DNA of 15,102 nt from NCBI GenBank assembly GCA_029219125.1, contig JAQXSU010000318.1, positions 1 to 15,102 of the forward strand, written 5' to 3'. The notes beneath the pieces are model-generated. The model did not search any database, was not told where the DNA came from, and was given only the letters and a program-made list of their open reading frames with translations. Numbering within the stretch: position 1 is the first letter of the stretch; each line of letters begins with the position of its first letter. Positions 1 to 9,385 of this stretch are shown piece after piece. The DNA comes from Bacillota bacterium. GTDB lineage: Bacteria; Bacillota; Clostridia; Peptostreptococcales; Anaerovoracaceae. A program made the translations under genes and the position numbers.

Positions 1-113
1 CCTTCACCCAGCGCCACATCCACCGCAAACACGTTGTTTTCCTGAAACAGCTGTACAACCTGCTCTGACCTGTCCCGGTCGGTGACCGCCATGACCAGAT
101 ATAATCCGTTCAT
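1..113 (-). CDS. P-II family regulator, N-terminal part only (runs off window)
   Basis: The frame starts at ATG (113-111) and reads MNGLYLVMAVTDRDRSEQVV followed by about 18 more residues before the window edge. A first beta strand (GLYLVMAV) followed by a polar helix that begins the regulatory fold is what P-II/GlnB-like proteins show at their N terminus. The start follows an AAAGGA ribosome site about seven bases upstream and lies 14 bp after the DUF1538 stop, so the two are co-transcribed. P-II-like proteins next to a membrane protein usually bind nucleotides or small effectors and gate that partner; that role is inferred here. The T-loop, C terminus and effector site are outside the window, so the exact subfamily is open. 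Confidence 0.7.
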   Translation of the reverse strand, partial: MNGLYLVMAVTDRDRSEQVVQLFQENNVFAVDVALGE

Positions 114-127
114 AGATGATTCCTTTC

Positions 128-1657
128 TTACACTTCAATAATATCGTAGTCCCCATATCCGCTGATCCTGCGCTGGATCCGGCTGCGGATCTCGTCCTCC
201 TTCTTTTTTCTTTGTACATATGTCACACCCAGGATCTGAATGGTGATCAGGGGAGTCATAGCCACCATGGCTACCACGCCGAAAGCATCTGTCACGATCC
301 GGTCCAGACCTCCGATGGCTTCACAGGCTCCCATGGCAAAAGGAAGCAGAAAGGTTGCCGTCATCGGTCCCGACGCAACACCGCCGGAGTCAAATGCAAT
401 GGCCGTAAATATCTTCGGAACTACAAAGGACAGTCCCAGGGCCAACGCGTATCCTGGGATCAGAAGATACATCACAGAAATGCCGGTGATTACCCGGATC
501 ATTGCCAGTGCCAGTGAAACTGCAACACCGATGGACAGTGACAGTGACATGGCCTTTCCCGGGATGGATCCGGCTGTAATGGTTTCCACCTGCTTATTCA
601 GCACATGTACCGCCGGTTCTGCCTGCACGATGAAGTAACCCATCACCATGGCCAGCGGCACCAGGATCCAGTGATACGTCGAACTGCCAATCATTTTGCC
701 AATGTAATTTCCCACCGGCATAAATCCCACATTGACACCGGTCAGAAACAGAACAAGCCCCACGTAGGTGGATGCCAGTCCTGTACAGATCCGAAGCAGC
801 GCACGCTTTCCCAGATGCAGAAAAAAGATCTGAAACAGTGCGAAAAATGCCGCAATCGGCGCCAGTGCCAGTGCTACTTCCTTCAGATAAACCGGAAGCT
901 CCTGCAGGAAAAGCAGGATGCTGTCTCTTGAGGTTTCCGTATAGGGAATCTCCACAGGTGTATACGTTCCCTCTGCAGGATACGCCAGACCCAGCACCAG
1001 CACGGCCAGTACAGGGCCGATGGAGCAAAGTGCCACCAGTCCAAAGCTATCATCCCCCGCGTGTCGGTCGCTTCGGATGGAAGATACGCCCACCCCCAGT
1101 GCCATAATAAACGGCACTGTCATGGGGCCTGTTGTCACGCCGCCGGAATCAAACGCTACGGCCCAGAAATCCTTTGGAACTTGCAGTGCAAGGATAAAAA
1201 TTAATGCATAAAATCCCATCAGAAGCCAGGAAAGACGGATTCCCAGCAGGATACGAAGCATGGCGATGACAAGAAAGACACCTACACCCAATGCCACAGC
1301 GCCGATAATGATCGAGTTCGGAATACTCGGAACCTGTCCGGCCAGCACCTGCAGATCCGGTTCTGAAATGGTTATGATCACGCCCAGCAGGAAACTGACC
1401 AGTACAATGACCCACAGCTTTCTGGATCTGGTGATGCAGGCACCTACCTTGTTTCCGATGGGTGTCATGGCCGTATCTGCCCCAAGGGTGAAAAAGGCCA
1501 TTCCAGCCACCAGCATCACCGCACCGGCGCTGAAAGATACCAGCATGCTGTTTGGTATGGGGGTGATGGTAAAACAGAGCACGAGCACGATCAGTGTGAT
1601 AGGCAGTACAGAAGAAACTGCTTCATTTGTCTTCTCACGAAGTAATTTTATGCTCAG
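128..1657 (-). CDS. DUF1538 family integral membrane protein with two tandem repeats, probable CTG start
   Basis: A 509-residue polytopic membrane protein with two homologous halves (about residues 15-225 and 258-478). Each half has an EPxxxVL motif (99-105 and 347-353) and an AFDSGGV..GPMT motif (168-180 and 421-433), followed by more hydrophobic segments. This matches the DUF1538 family, whose substrate I do not know; the duplicated signature motif suggests a pseudosymmetric transporter or channel. A basic and acidic cytosolic tail (about 481-509) ends the protein. The frame stays open to 2194, but that extension crosses the tRNA, repeats and promoter and is not coding. The best start is CTG (1657-1655): AAGGAGG lies eight bases upstream and no in-frame ATG, GTG or TTG is near. 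A P-II-like gene follows at once, which suggests effector control of this protein. Confidence 0.85.
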   Translation of the reverse strand: MSIKLLREKTNEAVSSVLPITLIVLVLCFTITPIPNSMLVSFSAGAVMLVAGMAFFTLGADTAMTPIGNKVGACITRSRKLWVIVLVSFLLGVIITISEPDLQVLAGQVPSIPNSIIIGAVALGVGVFLVIAMLRILLGIRLSWLLMGFYALIFILALQVPKDFWAVAFDSGGVTTGPMTVPFIMALGVGVSSIRSDRHAGDDSFGLVALCSIGPVLAVLVLGLAYPAEGTYTPVEIPYTETSRDSILLFLQELPVYLKEVALALAPIAAFFALFQIFFLHLGKRALLRICTGLASTYVGLVLFLTGVNVGFMPVGNYIGKMIGSSTYHWILVPLAMVMGYFIVQAEPAVHVLNKQVETITAGSIPGKAMSLSLSIGVAVSLALAMIRVITGISVMYLLIPGYALALGLSFVVPKIFTAIAFDSGGVASGPMTATFLLPFAMGACEAIGGLDRIVTDAFGVVAMVAMTPLITIQILGVTYVQRKKKEDEIRSRIQRRISGYGDYDIIEV

Positions 1658-1688
1658 TTTGAATTCCTCCTTCCCGAAAAGAAAACGA

Positions 1689-1715
1689 TGACCGTCCTTT
1701 GTATCCGGGCGGTCA
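1689..1715 (-). other. Small leader hairpin before the DUF1538 gene
   Basis: TGACCG (1689-1694) and CGGTCA (1710-1715) form a perfect six-base-pair stem with a 15-base loop. It lies in the predicted untranslated leader between the promoter and the ribosome site of the DUF1538 gene. No known riboswitch core is recognised, and a stem this short can occur by chance. Confidence 0.25.
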
Positions 1716-1736
1716 GCATGTATGTTACCTGATTCT

Positions 1737-1765
1737 ATTGTACCGTATTTTCCAGGCTGAGGCAA
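1737..1765 (-). promoter_or_regulatory. Sigma-A type promoter for the DUF1538/P-II unit
   Basis: On the minus strand a TTGCCT -35 box (1765-1760) and a TACAAT -10 box (1742-1737) are exactly 17 bp apart. Transcription would begin near 1730, leaving a leader of roughly 70 bases before the CTG start. The promoter lies inside the long open frame upstream of the gene, which argues that this extension is not translated. Confidence 0.65.
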
Positions 1766-1805
1766 AGGCTTCCTGCCCGGCAGGCGCAGATTTAGCACTG
1801 CCTTA

Positions 1806-1916
1806 GCGGCCCGCGGTCGTGCCCTCCGAGTTCGAGCCTTCTTCCTTCTTCTGTTTGACCAAAACAAAAAACCATGTCTGACGACACGGTTTTTCTTTTG
1901 GTCGGAGTGTGGAGGC
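1806..1916 (-). repeat. Repeat block copy A: tRNA tail, terminator and GC-rich motif
   Basis: This block repeats the one at 2000-2106, displaced by 190-194 bp. In minus-strand order it holds the last 18 bases of the tRNA (GCCTCCACACTCCGACCA), a terminator hairpin, then a segment containing GGCTCGAACTC and a GC-rich stretch. Differences from copy B are a 4-base length change near 1840-1850 and a few changes in the terminator loop. No intact tRNA belongs to this copy: only the 3' half of the T-stem and acceptor stem are present. Confidence 0.85.
1857..1903 (-). terminator. Intrinsic terminator in repeat copy A
   Basis: The minus-strand RNA forms a CCGUGUC/GACAUGG stem with a four-base GUCA loop, flanked by A5 and U6 and then an outer AAAA/UUUU and GACC/GGUC pairing. 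One pair is G-U in the minus-strand RNA but would be A-C in a plus-strand RNA, so the structure favours minus-strand transcription. It lies about 90 bp before the DUF1538 promoter and would insulate that gene from tRNA read-through. Confidence 0.75.
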
Positions 1917-1999
1917 CGACGCGGCTGCTTCTCATCCGCCCTCCTTCGGCGGCCTCTCGCCGCCTCGGACCACTCCCTGCCCGCAGACTCACCGGGTCT
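1917..1999. other. GC-rich structured spacer between the two repeat copies
   Basis: This 83-bp stretch is much richer in GC than its flanks and has no gene. It holds a six-pair stem GGCGGC/GCCGCC with a five-base loop (1948-1964). A second hairpin, an eight-pair stem CCGCAGAC/GTCTGCGG with a seven-base loop (1981-2003), starts here and runs three bases into copy B. Open frames crossing it on both strands are rich in Arg, Gly and Pro and match no family I recognise, so I treat them as spurious. It could be part of a dispersed chromosomal repeat or of a structured transcript downstream of the tRNA. Confidence 0.5.
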
Positions 2000-2106
2000 G
2001 CGGCCCGCGGTCGTGCCCTCCGAGTTCGAGCCTCCATCTTCTGTTTGACCAAAACAAAAAACCGTGCCCAACGACACGGTTTTTCTTTTGGTCGGAGTGT
2101 GGAGGC
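2000..2106 (-). repeat. Repeat block copy B: tRNA tail, terminator and GC-rich motif
   Basis: This copy overlaps the 3' end of the intact tRNA-Pro gene. Identity with copy A runs over about 34 bp at the GC-rich end and again over the tRNA tail and terminator arms; the main differences are in the terminator loop and a short linker. An inverted copy of the tRNA T-arm sequence lies at 2022-2036, facing the real T-arm at 2100-2114. Confidence 0.85.
2047..2093 (-). terminator. Intrinsic terminator of tRNA-Pro
   Basis: Directly after the encoded CCA, the minus-strand RNA forms CCGUG/CACGG extended by A5/U5, with a UCGUUGGG loop and a U6-G-U4 tract. An outer GACCAAAA/UUUUGGUC arm extends the dyad and includes the tRNA CCA bases themselves. 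The overlap of terminator stem and tRNA 3' end could link termination with tRNA end processing. Confidence 0.8.
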
Positions 2107-2164
2107 TCGAACTCCAGGCCTCTGCGTCCCGAACGCAGCGCGCTACCAACTGCGCTACACCCCG
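2089..2164 (-). tRNA. tRNA-Pro, anticodon CGG, with encoded CCA
   Basis: The minus strand from 2164 folds as a full cloverleaf: acceptor CGGGGTG/CACTCCG with one G-T pair, D-stem GCGC/GCGC around AGTTGGTA, anticodon stem CTGCG/CGCAG around TTCGGGA, a five-base variable loop, and T-stem TGGAG/CTCCA around TTCGAGC. The anticodon is CGG (2131-2129), reading CCG codons. C1-G72, A73 and G35-G36 are the expected proline identity elements. CCA is encoded at 2091-2089. The gene stands alone, with its own promoter upstream and a terminator directly downstream. Confidence 0.96.
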
Positions 2165-2212
2165 ATATGTCCTGTGGGAAGAAGTGAACTTCAATAACTC
2201 ACAGCAACATAT

Positions 2213-2221
2213 ATTATATCA
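2213..2221 (-). promoter_or_regulatory. Extended -10 promoter for tRNA-Pro
   Basis: TGATATAAT on the minus strand (2221-2213) is a perfect TATAAT with the TGN extension. No good -35 box is seen at 16-18 bp, as is acceptable for extended -10 promoters. Initiation near 2206 would give a leader of about 40 bases for RNase P to remove. Confidence 0.65.
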
Positions 2222-2281
2222 CAGTCCACGAAAAATGGAAGTGTTTTTTTGCAATTTTTTATGTTTTTTTGTAAGTGCGTA

Positions 2282-3472
2282 TTACCGCACCAGCAGCCGC
2301 TGGATGCCCTTATCCAGACCGTCCAGTGTCAGCTCAAACATAGGGATCAGTTTCCCCACCTCCTGTATGGTCCGGGAGCCCCAGGCAAACCGCCAGCGGT
2401 CCTCTTTGATGGGGTTCAGCCAAATGCACTTCTTAAAGCGGCGGGTGAACTTTTCCAGCCAGACGGCACCTGGTTCTTCGTTATAGGTATACCAGTCATT
2501 ACAGCCTCCCCGGGCCATCAGCTCATAAGGGGACATGGCAGCATCCCCTACGAAGATCACTTTGTATTCGCTGTCCAGGTTCCGCAGCACCCATTCCGTT
2601 TCCAGCCACTCCCCGTGACGGCAGTGGGGCGTCGTATACAGATAATCATATACACAGTTGTGGAAGTAGTACGTCCGCAGATCCTTCAGGTGGGTGGACT
2701 GATGCAGTGCCTGAAACAGTTGGTTGCAGAGTCGTGAATGCTGGGCCATGGAACCGTCGGAATCAATGAGCAGAAGCAGTTTCACCGTGTTTTTTCTTGG
2801 TTTTTCATACACCAGCTTCAGCATGCCCGCATTTTCACAGGTGGCGTCGATGGTGCCGTCAATGTCCAGCTCTGTTTTGGCTCCTTCCACCCGGGTGGAA
2901 AATTGCCGCAGTTTGCGGAAGGCCATCTGAAACTGCCGGATATCCAGCTCCTGATCCTGGCGGAAATCCCGGAAATTCCGTTCGCCTGCCACCTTTACCG
3001 CAGACTGGTGACGTCCGTAGCCTCCCACCCGGATGCCTGCCGGATTGTAGCCGCCATGGCCCATGGCAGAGGTGCCGCCGGTTCCGATCCAGTAATTGCC
3101 GCCGTCGTGTTTTTCCGTCTGCTCCGCCAGCCGCTCCTGAAACATTTTCATCAGTTCGTCGAAGTCATATTCCTTCGCCCAGACCGGCCGGTCGCTGATA
3201 TCCCGCTCCAGCTCGCCCTGATTCAGCCAGTCCCAGAGTTCCGCAGGGATATCATCCACCGTCTCCACCCCTTCGAAATATTTTGCGAAGGCAAGATCGA
3301 ACGCATCATAATCAGCCTCCGTTTTCACCAGCACGTTCCGGCAGAGATAATAAAATTCCAGCAATGAATTGCCGGCCATCCCCTGGTCCAGCGCCTCCAT
3401 CAGCACCAGCCATTCATCCAGCGATACCGAAAGCCCCTGCTCTCGCAGCGCCAGCATAAACTCAATAAACAT
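2282..3472 (-). CDS. VWA domain protein, CoxE-like, partner of MoxR ATPase
   Basis: 396 residues. The C-terminal half holds a von Willebrand A fold with the metal-site motif as LLLLIDSDGS (MIDAS residues 237-241) and a later VGDAAMSPYEL segment (308-318). The canonical MIDAS is DxSxS; here the middle Ser is Asp (DSDGS), which should still bind metal but is noteworthy. The N-terminal half is helical and acidic, with a Gly-rich linker (about 132-151, GGTSAMGHGGYNPAGIRVGG), as in CoxE-type proteins. The gene starts at ATG inside the end of the ATPase gene (11-bp overlap), so the two are coupled and probably form one complex. MoxR/VWA pairs act as chaperones in metal-centre or complex assembly; the client here is unknown. 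No secretion signal or membrane segment is seen, so it is cytosolic. Confidence 0.88.
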   Translation of the reverse strand: MFIEFMLALREQGLSVSLDEWLVLMEALDQGMAGNSLLEFYYLCRNVLVKTEADYDAFDLAFAKYFEGVETVDDIPAELWDWLNQGELERDISDRPVWAKEYDFDELMKMFQERLAEQTEKHDGGNYWIGTGGTSAMGHGGYNPAGIRVGGYGRHQSAVKVAGERNFRDFRQDQELDIRQFQMAFRKLRQFSTRVEGAKTELDIDGTIDATCENAGMLKLVYEKPRKNTVKLLLLIDSDGSMAQHSRLCNQLFQALHQSTHLKDLRTYYFHNCVYDYLYTTPHCRHGEWLETEWVLRNLDSEYKVIFVGDAAMSPYELMARGGCNDWYTYNEEPGAVWLEKFTRRFKKCIWLNPIKEDRWRFAWGSRTIQEVGKLIPMFELTLDGLDKGIQRLLVR

Positions 3473-4277
3473 GCCGATAGCCTTTCACCACGTCGATATC
3501 CTGGTTCTTTTTCAGAAGAACGCCGATATACGGTATGTTTTCTTTGATCTTTTTCACATCCACACCGGAAATCTGCAGCGCCTGAATCCAGTCCAGCAGC
3601 TCGGATGTGCTGGGTTTTTTCATGATCTGCCGCATGCCGCGGATATCGTAGAAGGCTTCAATTGCTGCATCCACCAGTTTACGATCCAGATCGCCGAAAT
3701 GCACCTTGATGATATCCCGGATTTTTTCCTGATCCGGGAACTCGATGTAGTGGAAAATGCACCGGCGCAGAAAGGCATCCGGCAGTTCCTTTTCCGCATT
3801 GGAAGTAATGATTACGATGGGACGGTGTTTCGTCTTTATGGTTTCCTTCGTCTCAGGAATATAGAATTCCATCCGGTCCAGTTCCCAGAGCAAATCGTTG
3901 GGGAATTCCAGATCCGCCTTGTCGATTTCATCAATCAGAAGCACCACCTGTTCCTCCGATGCGAAGGCCTCTCCCAGCTTTCCCAGCTTAATATACCGTT
4001 TGATATCGGATACGTCACCTTCGCCGAACTGGCTGTCATAGAGCCGCTGTACCGTATCATAAACATAGAGGCCTTCCTGGGCCTTGGTGGTGGATTTGAT
4101 ACCCCATACGATCAGCTTCATATCCAGAGACTCTGCAATGGCTTCTGCCAGCATGGTCTTTCCCGTGCCCGGCTCTCCTTTTATCAGCAGAGGCTTCTTC
4201 AGAGCGATGGCCACATTGACTGCATTCATCAGCTCCTTAGTCGCCACATAGTTTTCACTTCCTGTAAATTTCTTCAT
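3462..4277 (-). CDS. MoxR-family AAA+ ATPase
   Basis: 271 residues from the ATG at 4277. Using the numbering of the two-residue-longer form, Walker A is GEPGTGKT (36-43), Walker B LLIDEID (115-121), sensor 1 TSN (160-162) and the likely arginine finger is in LRRC (172-175). Size and motif order fit the MoxR/CoxD branch, whose hexamers remodel client proteins together with a VWA partner, here the next gene. An alternative ATG at 4283 overlaps the amidase stop as ATGA, but its GAGG would be only one base away; the ATG at 4277 has GAGG at seven bases and is preferred. Overlaps on both sides place the gene firmly in an amidase-ATPase-VWA operon. Confidence 0.92.
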   Translation of the reverse strand: MKKFTGSENYVATKELMNAVNVAIALKKPLLIKGEPGTGKTMLAEAIAESLDMKLIVWGIKSTTKAQEGLYVYDTVQRLYDSQFGEGDVSDIKRYIKLGKLGEAFASEEQVVLLIDEIDKADLEFPNDLLWELDRMEFYIPETKETIKTKHRPIVIITSNAEKELPDAFLRRCIFHYIEFPDQEKIRDIIKVHFGDLDRKLVDAAIEAFYDIRGMRQIMKKPSTSELLDWIQALQISGVDVKKIKENIPYIGVLLKKNQDIDVVKGYRHVY

Positions 4278-4279
4278 CG

Positions 4280-5059
4280 TCATACCTCATTCTCGTCATT
4301 TCTGTTCAGAACCGTTTCAATCCCCTCTGCGATCACTTCCGCAAGGACACTCCGATATCCTTCGCTGCTGAATTTTCTGCATTCTGCCGGATTAGACAGA
4401 TATCCGGTCTCCACCAGTACAGCCGGCATGCCTGCATACCGAACCACATACATCATATCCGATTTTATATCTCTGACATCGACCATGCCGCTGTCCTTTG
4501 CTGCCGCAAAGATTGTTTCTGCCAATGCCTTGCTTTCTGCATCACTTTTCTCGTAATAGCACTCCAAACCACAGACGTTGCGGTCCTCCTCATAGGAATT
4601 ACAGTGCAGACTGATAAAAAGATCCGCTCCGCTCTTCTGGAAAAAAGCAGCACGCTCCTTCAGTGTCGGCTCCTCCTCGCTGCTCCTGGTCAGAAGCACT
4701 TCAATGTTTTTCTCCTCCAGCAAGACTTTCAGCTTCAATGTAATGTCAAAAACGATATCCGCTTCCGTTAGTTCCTGACCTGCCAGTGTACCTGTACTTC
4801 CTCCATCCTTTCCTCCGTGGCCCGGATCCAGAATCACCGTGGCGGAAGGATGGGAAAGTGCGGATGCCTCTGTTCCGGCCGTATCCGCCGTATCCTTTGG
4901 TGGACTGGTTTGCAGTCGATCATGGATGTAAAGCCCTCCGCAGACCATCAGGCCAGCCATAGACAGCAGGAGTATCAGAATCAGAATCCCGGCAGCTATT
5001 ACGATTGCCAGCCTCTGCTTCTGCTTTCTCGTTGTAATTTTATACTTTCCGATTCGCAT
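4280..5059 (-). CDS. Membrane-anchored N-acetylmuramoyl-L-alanine amidase (Amidase_3)
   Basis: 259 residues from the ATG at 5059. A basic N terminus precedes one long hydrophobic segment (about 17-45), then a Thr/Ala-rich linker and the catalytic domain. The zinc-amidase signature is complete: DPGHGG with H81, a Glu in LTEAD (E99), H152 in SLHCNS and catalytic E217 in VETGYLSNPAE. The enzyme should cleave the amide between MurNAc and the stem peptide outside the cell, tethered to the membrane or released by cleavage. The frame continues upstream to 5125, but a promoter lies inside that part, so the internal ATG is chosen; its ribosome site (AAAGAAAAG) is weak. It heads the operon with the MoxR and VWA genes. 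It resembles cell-division, sporulation or germination amidases; which of these cannot be told. Confidence 0.9.
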   Translation of the reverse strand: MRIGKYKITTRKQKQRLAIVIAAGILILILLLSMAGLMVCGGLYIHDRLQTSPPKDTADTAGTEASALSHPSATVILDPGHGGKDGGSTGTLAGQELTEADIVFDITLKLKVLLEEKNIEVLLTRSSEEEPTLKERAAFFQKSGADLFISLHCNSYEEDRNVCGLECYYEKSDAESKALAETIFAAAKDSGMVDVRDIKSDMMYVVRYAGMPAVLVETGYLSNPAECRKFSSEGYRSVLAEVIAEGIETVLNRNDENEV

Positions 5060-5104
5060 GTTTCTTTTCTTTCTTTTCTCATTCTCAAGAATACGTACTG
5101 CTTT

Positions 5105-5133
5105 ATCATACCACAAAATCCGCATGCACGCAA
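5105..5133 (-). promoter_or_regulatory. Sigma-A type promoter of the amidase-MoxR-VWA operon
   Basis: TTGCGT (5133-5128) and TATGAT (5110-5105) on the minus strand are 17 bp apart, with initiation expected near 5098. It lies between the ppdK terminator and the amidase start, so the operon is transcribed independently of ppdK. Confidence 0.65.
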
Positions 5134-5143
5134 TTTATCTCTG

Positions 5144-5191
5144 AAAGAAAGAAAACGCCCCATCCACGGATTTTCACCGCAGACGGAGCGT
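5144..5191 (-). terminator. Intrinsic terminator of ppdK
   Basis: The minus-strand RNA forms a continuous 15-pair stem (5191-5177 with 5169-5155, a few G-U pairs), a seven-base UGAAAAU loop and a U-rich tail UUUUCUUUCUUU. It starts 27 bp after the ppdK stop. Confidence 0.88.
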
Positions 5192-5218
5192 CAATTCTCA
5201 TTTCATTTCAGATTCAGT

Positions 5219-7846
<2,628 letters not shown>

Positions 7847-7882
7847 AAGCCTCCATTTCCGTCACATCAATGACATCTCTCC

Positions 7883-7935
7883 AAGGCTTACACACTCCGC
7901 TTCTCGCGTTTTTCTTCAGCTTCTGTGCCAGCCTT
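7883..7935 (-). other. Possible stem-loop between glyQS and ppdK
   Basis: AAGGCT (7883-7888) pairs with AGCCTT (7930-7935), and CACA (7891-7894) with TGTG (7924-7927), giving a stem with a 2x2 internal loop and a 29-base terminal loop. The outer arm includes part of the glyQS stop codon. No T-tract follows on either strand, so it is not an intrinsic terminator; an RNA-processing or stability element is possible. Confidence 0.25.
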
Positions 7936-9337
7936 AGAATACTAATCTTTCTTCGATGTAGGAGCGCACTTCGGATACAGGAATTCTTACCTGTTCCATG
8001 GTATCCCGGTCACGGATGGTGACGCAGCCGTCTGTCTCCGTATCGAAGTCAACGCAAATGCAGAATGGAGTTCCAATTTCGTCTTCTCTTCTGTATCTCT
8101 TACCGATTGAACCCGCTGCATCATAGTCTACCATGAAGTATTTCGAAAGTTCTTCATGAATAGGCTCTGCGATTGGTGATAACTTCTTCGCAAGAGGTAA
8201 CACAGCCGCCTTGAACGGAGCCAGAGCCGGGTGGAATTTCATAACCACACGGGTATCTTCCTTACCGTTTCCGTCGGTGAGAACCTCTTCGGTATATGCA
8301 TCAACCAGGAAGGCCAGAGCAACTCTGTCCGCACCCAGTGATGGCTCGATAACATAAGGGACATACTTTTCGTTGGTTTCCGGATCGTTGTAGGACAGAT
8401 CCTGGCCGGAGGTATTGATATGCTGCGTCAGATCGAAGTCGGTCCGGTCAGCGATGCCCCATAATTCACCCCAGCCGAATGGGAACAGGTATTCAATGTC
8501 CGTAGTCGCGTTGCTGTAGTGAGACAACTCTTCCTTTTCGTGGTCTCTGGTACGGATATTTTCCATATTCATGCCCAGACTCTTCAGGAAGTTTACGCAG
8601 TATTCCTTCCAGTAAGCGAACCATTCCAGATCGGTACCCGGTTTGCAGAAGAATTCCAGTTCCATCTGCTCAAACTCTCTGGTACGGAACGTAAAGTTGC
8701 CCGGTGTAATCTCATTCCGGAAGGATTTACCGATCTGCGCAATGCCGAACGGCACTTTCTTTCTGGATGTTCTCTGCACATTCCTGAAGTTTACGAAAAT
8801 GCCCTGTGCAGTTTCCGGTCTTAAGAAAATCTCCGCTTTGGAATCTTCCGTTACGCCCTGGAATGTCTTGAACATCAGATTGAACTGACGGATACCGGTG
8901 AAATCGCTCTTACCGCATTCCGGACATGGAATATTGTTTTCCGCAATGTAGCTTTCCAGCTTTTCATTGCTCCATCCGTCTACAGTAACGCCTTCGATTC
9001 CTTTCTGTGCGTGATAGTCTTCGATCAGCTTGTCGGCTCTGAATCTGGCTTTGCAGCTCTTGCAGTCGATCAGCGGATCAGCGAAGCCGCCCACATGACC
9101 GGAAGCGACCCATGTCTTCGGATTCATCAGGATGGCTGCATCCAGCCCTACATTGTATTTGGACTCCTGAACGAACTTTCTCCACCACGCCTTTTTCACG
9201 TTGTTTTTGAACTCTACGCCCAGAGGACCATAATCCCATGTATTGGCCAGGCCGCCGTAAATTTCGGAACCCGGGAACACGAAGCCTCTGTTCTTGGCTA
9301 ACGCCACAATCTTATCCATCGTTACATCTTTGCTCAT
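7934..9337 (-). CDS. glyQS: Glycyl-tRNA synthetase, single-chain (alpha2) type
   Basis: 467 residues, class II synthetase that attaches glycine to tRNA-Gly. The N terminus (KNRGFVFPGSEIYGG, 16-30) and WDYGPLG (34-40) are diagnostic of the single-chain dimeric enzyme rather than the alpha2beta2 form. A zinc-binding insert has C92/C95 and C138/C141. Motif 2 is FRNEITP (206-212) and motif 3 EPSLGADR (331-338); the anticodon-binding domain fills about 365-460. The start ATG has AGGAG eleven bases upstream. It follows the recO/DUF4342 run after 132 AT-rich bases and precedes ppdK. No T-box leader is visible: the gap is too short and lacks the conserved T-box sequence. Confidence 0.98.
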   Translation of the reverse strand: MSKDVTMDKIVALAKNRGFVFPGSEIYGGLANTWDYGPLGVEFKNNVKKAWWRKFVQESKYNVGLDAAILMNPKTWVASGHVGGFADPLIDCKSCKARFRADKLIEDYHAQKGIEGVTVDGWSNEKLESYIAENNIPCPECGKSDFTGIRQFNLMFKTFQGVTEDSKAEIFLRPETAQGIFVNFRNVQRTSRKKVPFGIAQIGKSFRNEITPGNFTFRTREFEQMELEFFCKPGTDLEWFAYWKEYCVNFLKSLGMNMENIRTRDHEKEELSHYSNATTDIEYLFPFGWGELWGIADRTDFDLTQHINTSGQDLSYNDPETNEKYVPYVIEPSLGADRVALAFLVDAYTEEVLTDGNGKEDTRVVMKFHPALAPFKAAVLPLAKKLSPIAEPIHEELSKYFMVDYDAAGSIGKRYRREDEIGTPFCICVDFDTETDGCVTIRDRDTMEQVRIPVSEVRSYIEERLVF

Positions 9338-9385
9338 TTTTAACCTGTCTCCTGAATTATAAAATATTTTTTCGTTTTTTTGTAT

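Noticed and set aside
1806..2106. Phage or island attachment-site pair at the tRNA 3' end
   Set aside because: Only about 190 bp separate the copies, no integrase is near, and homology extends well beyond the tRNA end; kept only as one possible origin of the repeat.
1658..2194. N-terminal extension of the DUF1538 frame to 688 residues
   Set aside because: It runs through the tRNA, two terminators, GC-rich repeats and the promoter, and its composition is Arg/Gly-rich and unlike the membrane protein.
1874..2197. Plus-strand open frames over the tRNA and repeat region
   Set aside because: They overlap the tRNA and repeats, have no ribosome site and match no family; they follow from the GC-rich repeats.
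3369..4556. 395-codon plus-strand open frame
   Set aside because: Antisense to the MoxR, VWA and amidase genes, which carry full catalytic motifs.
9349..9354. TATAAT close to the glyQS start as its promoter
   Set aside because: Initiation would fall within or after the AGGAG ribosome site and no good -35 is at the right distance.
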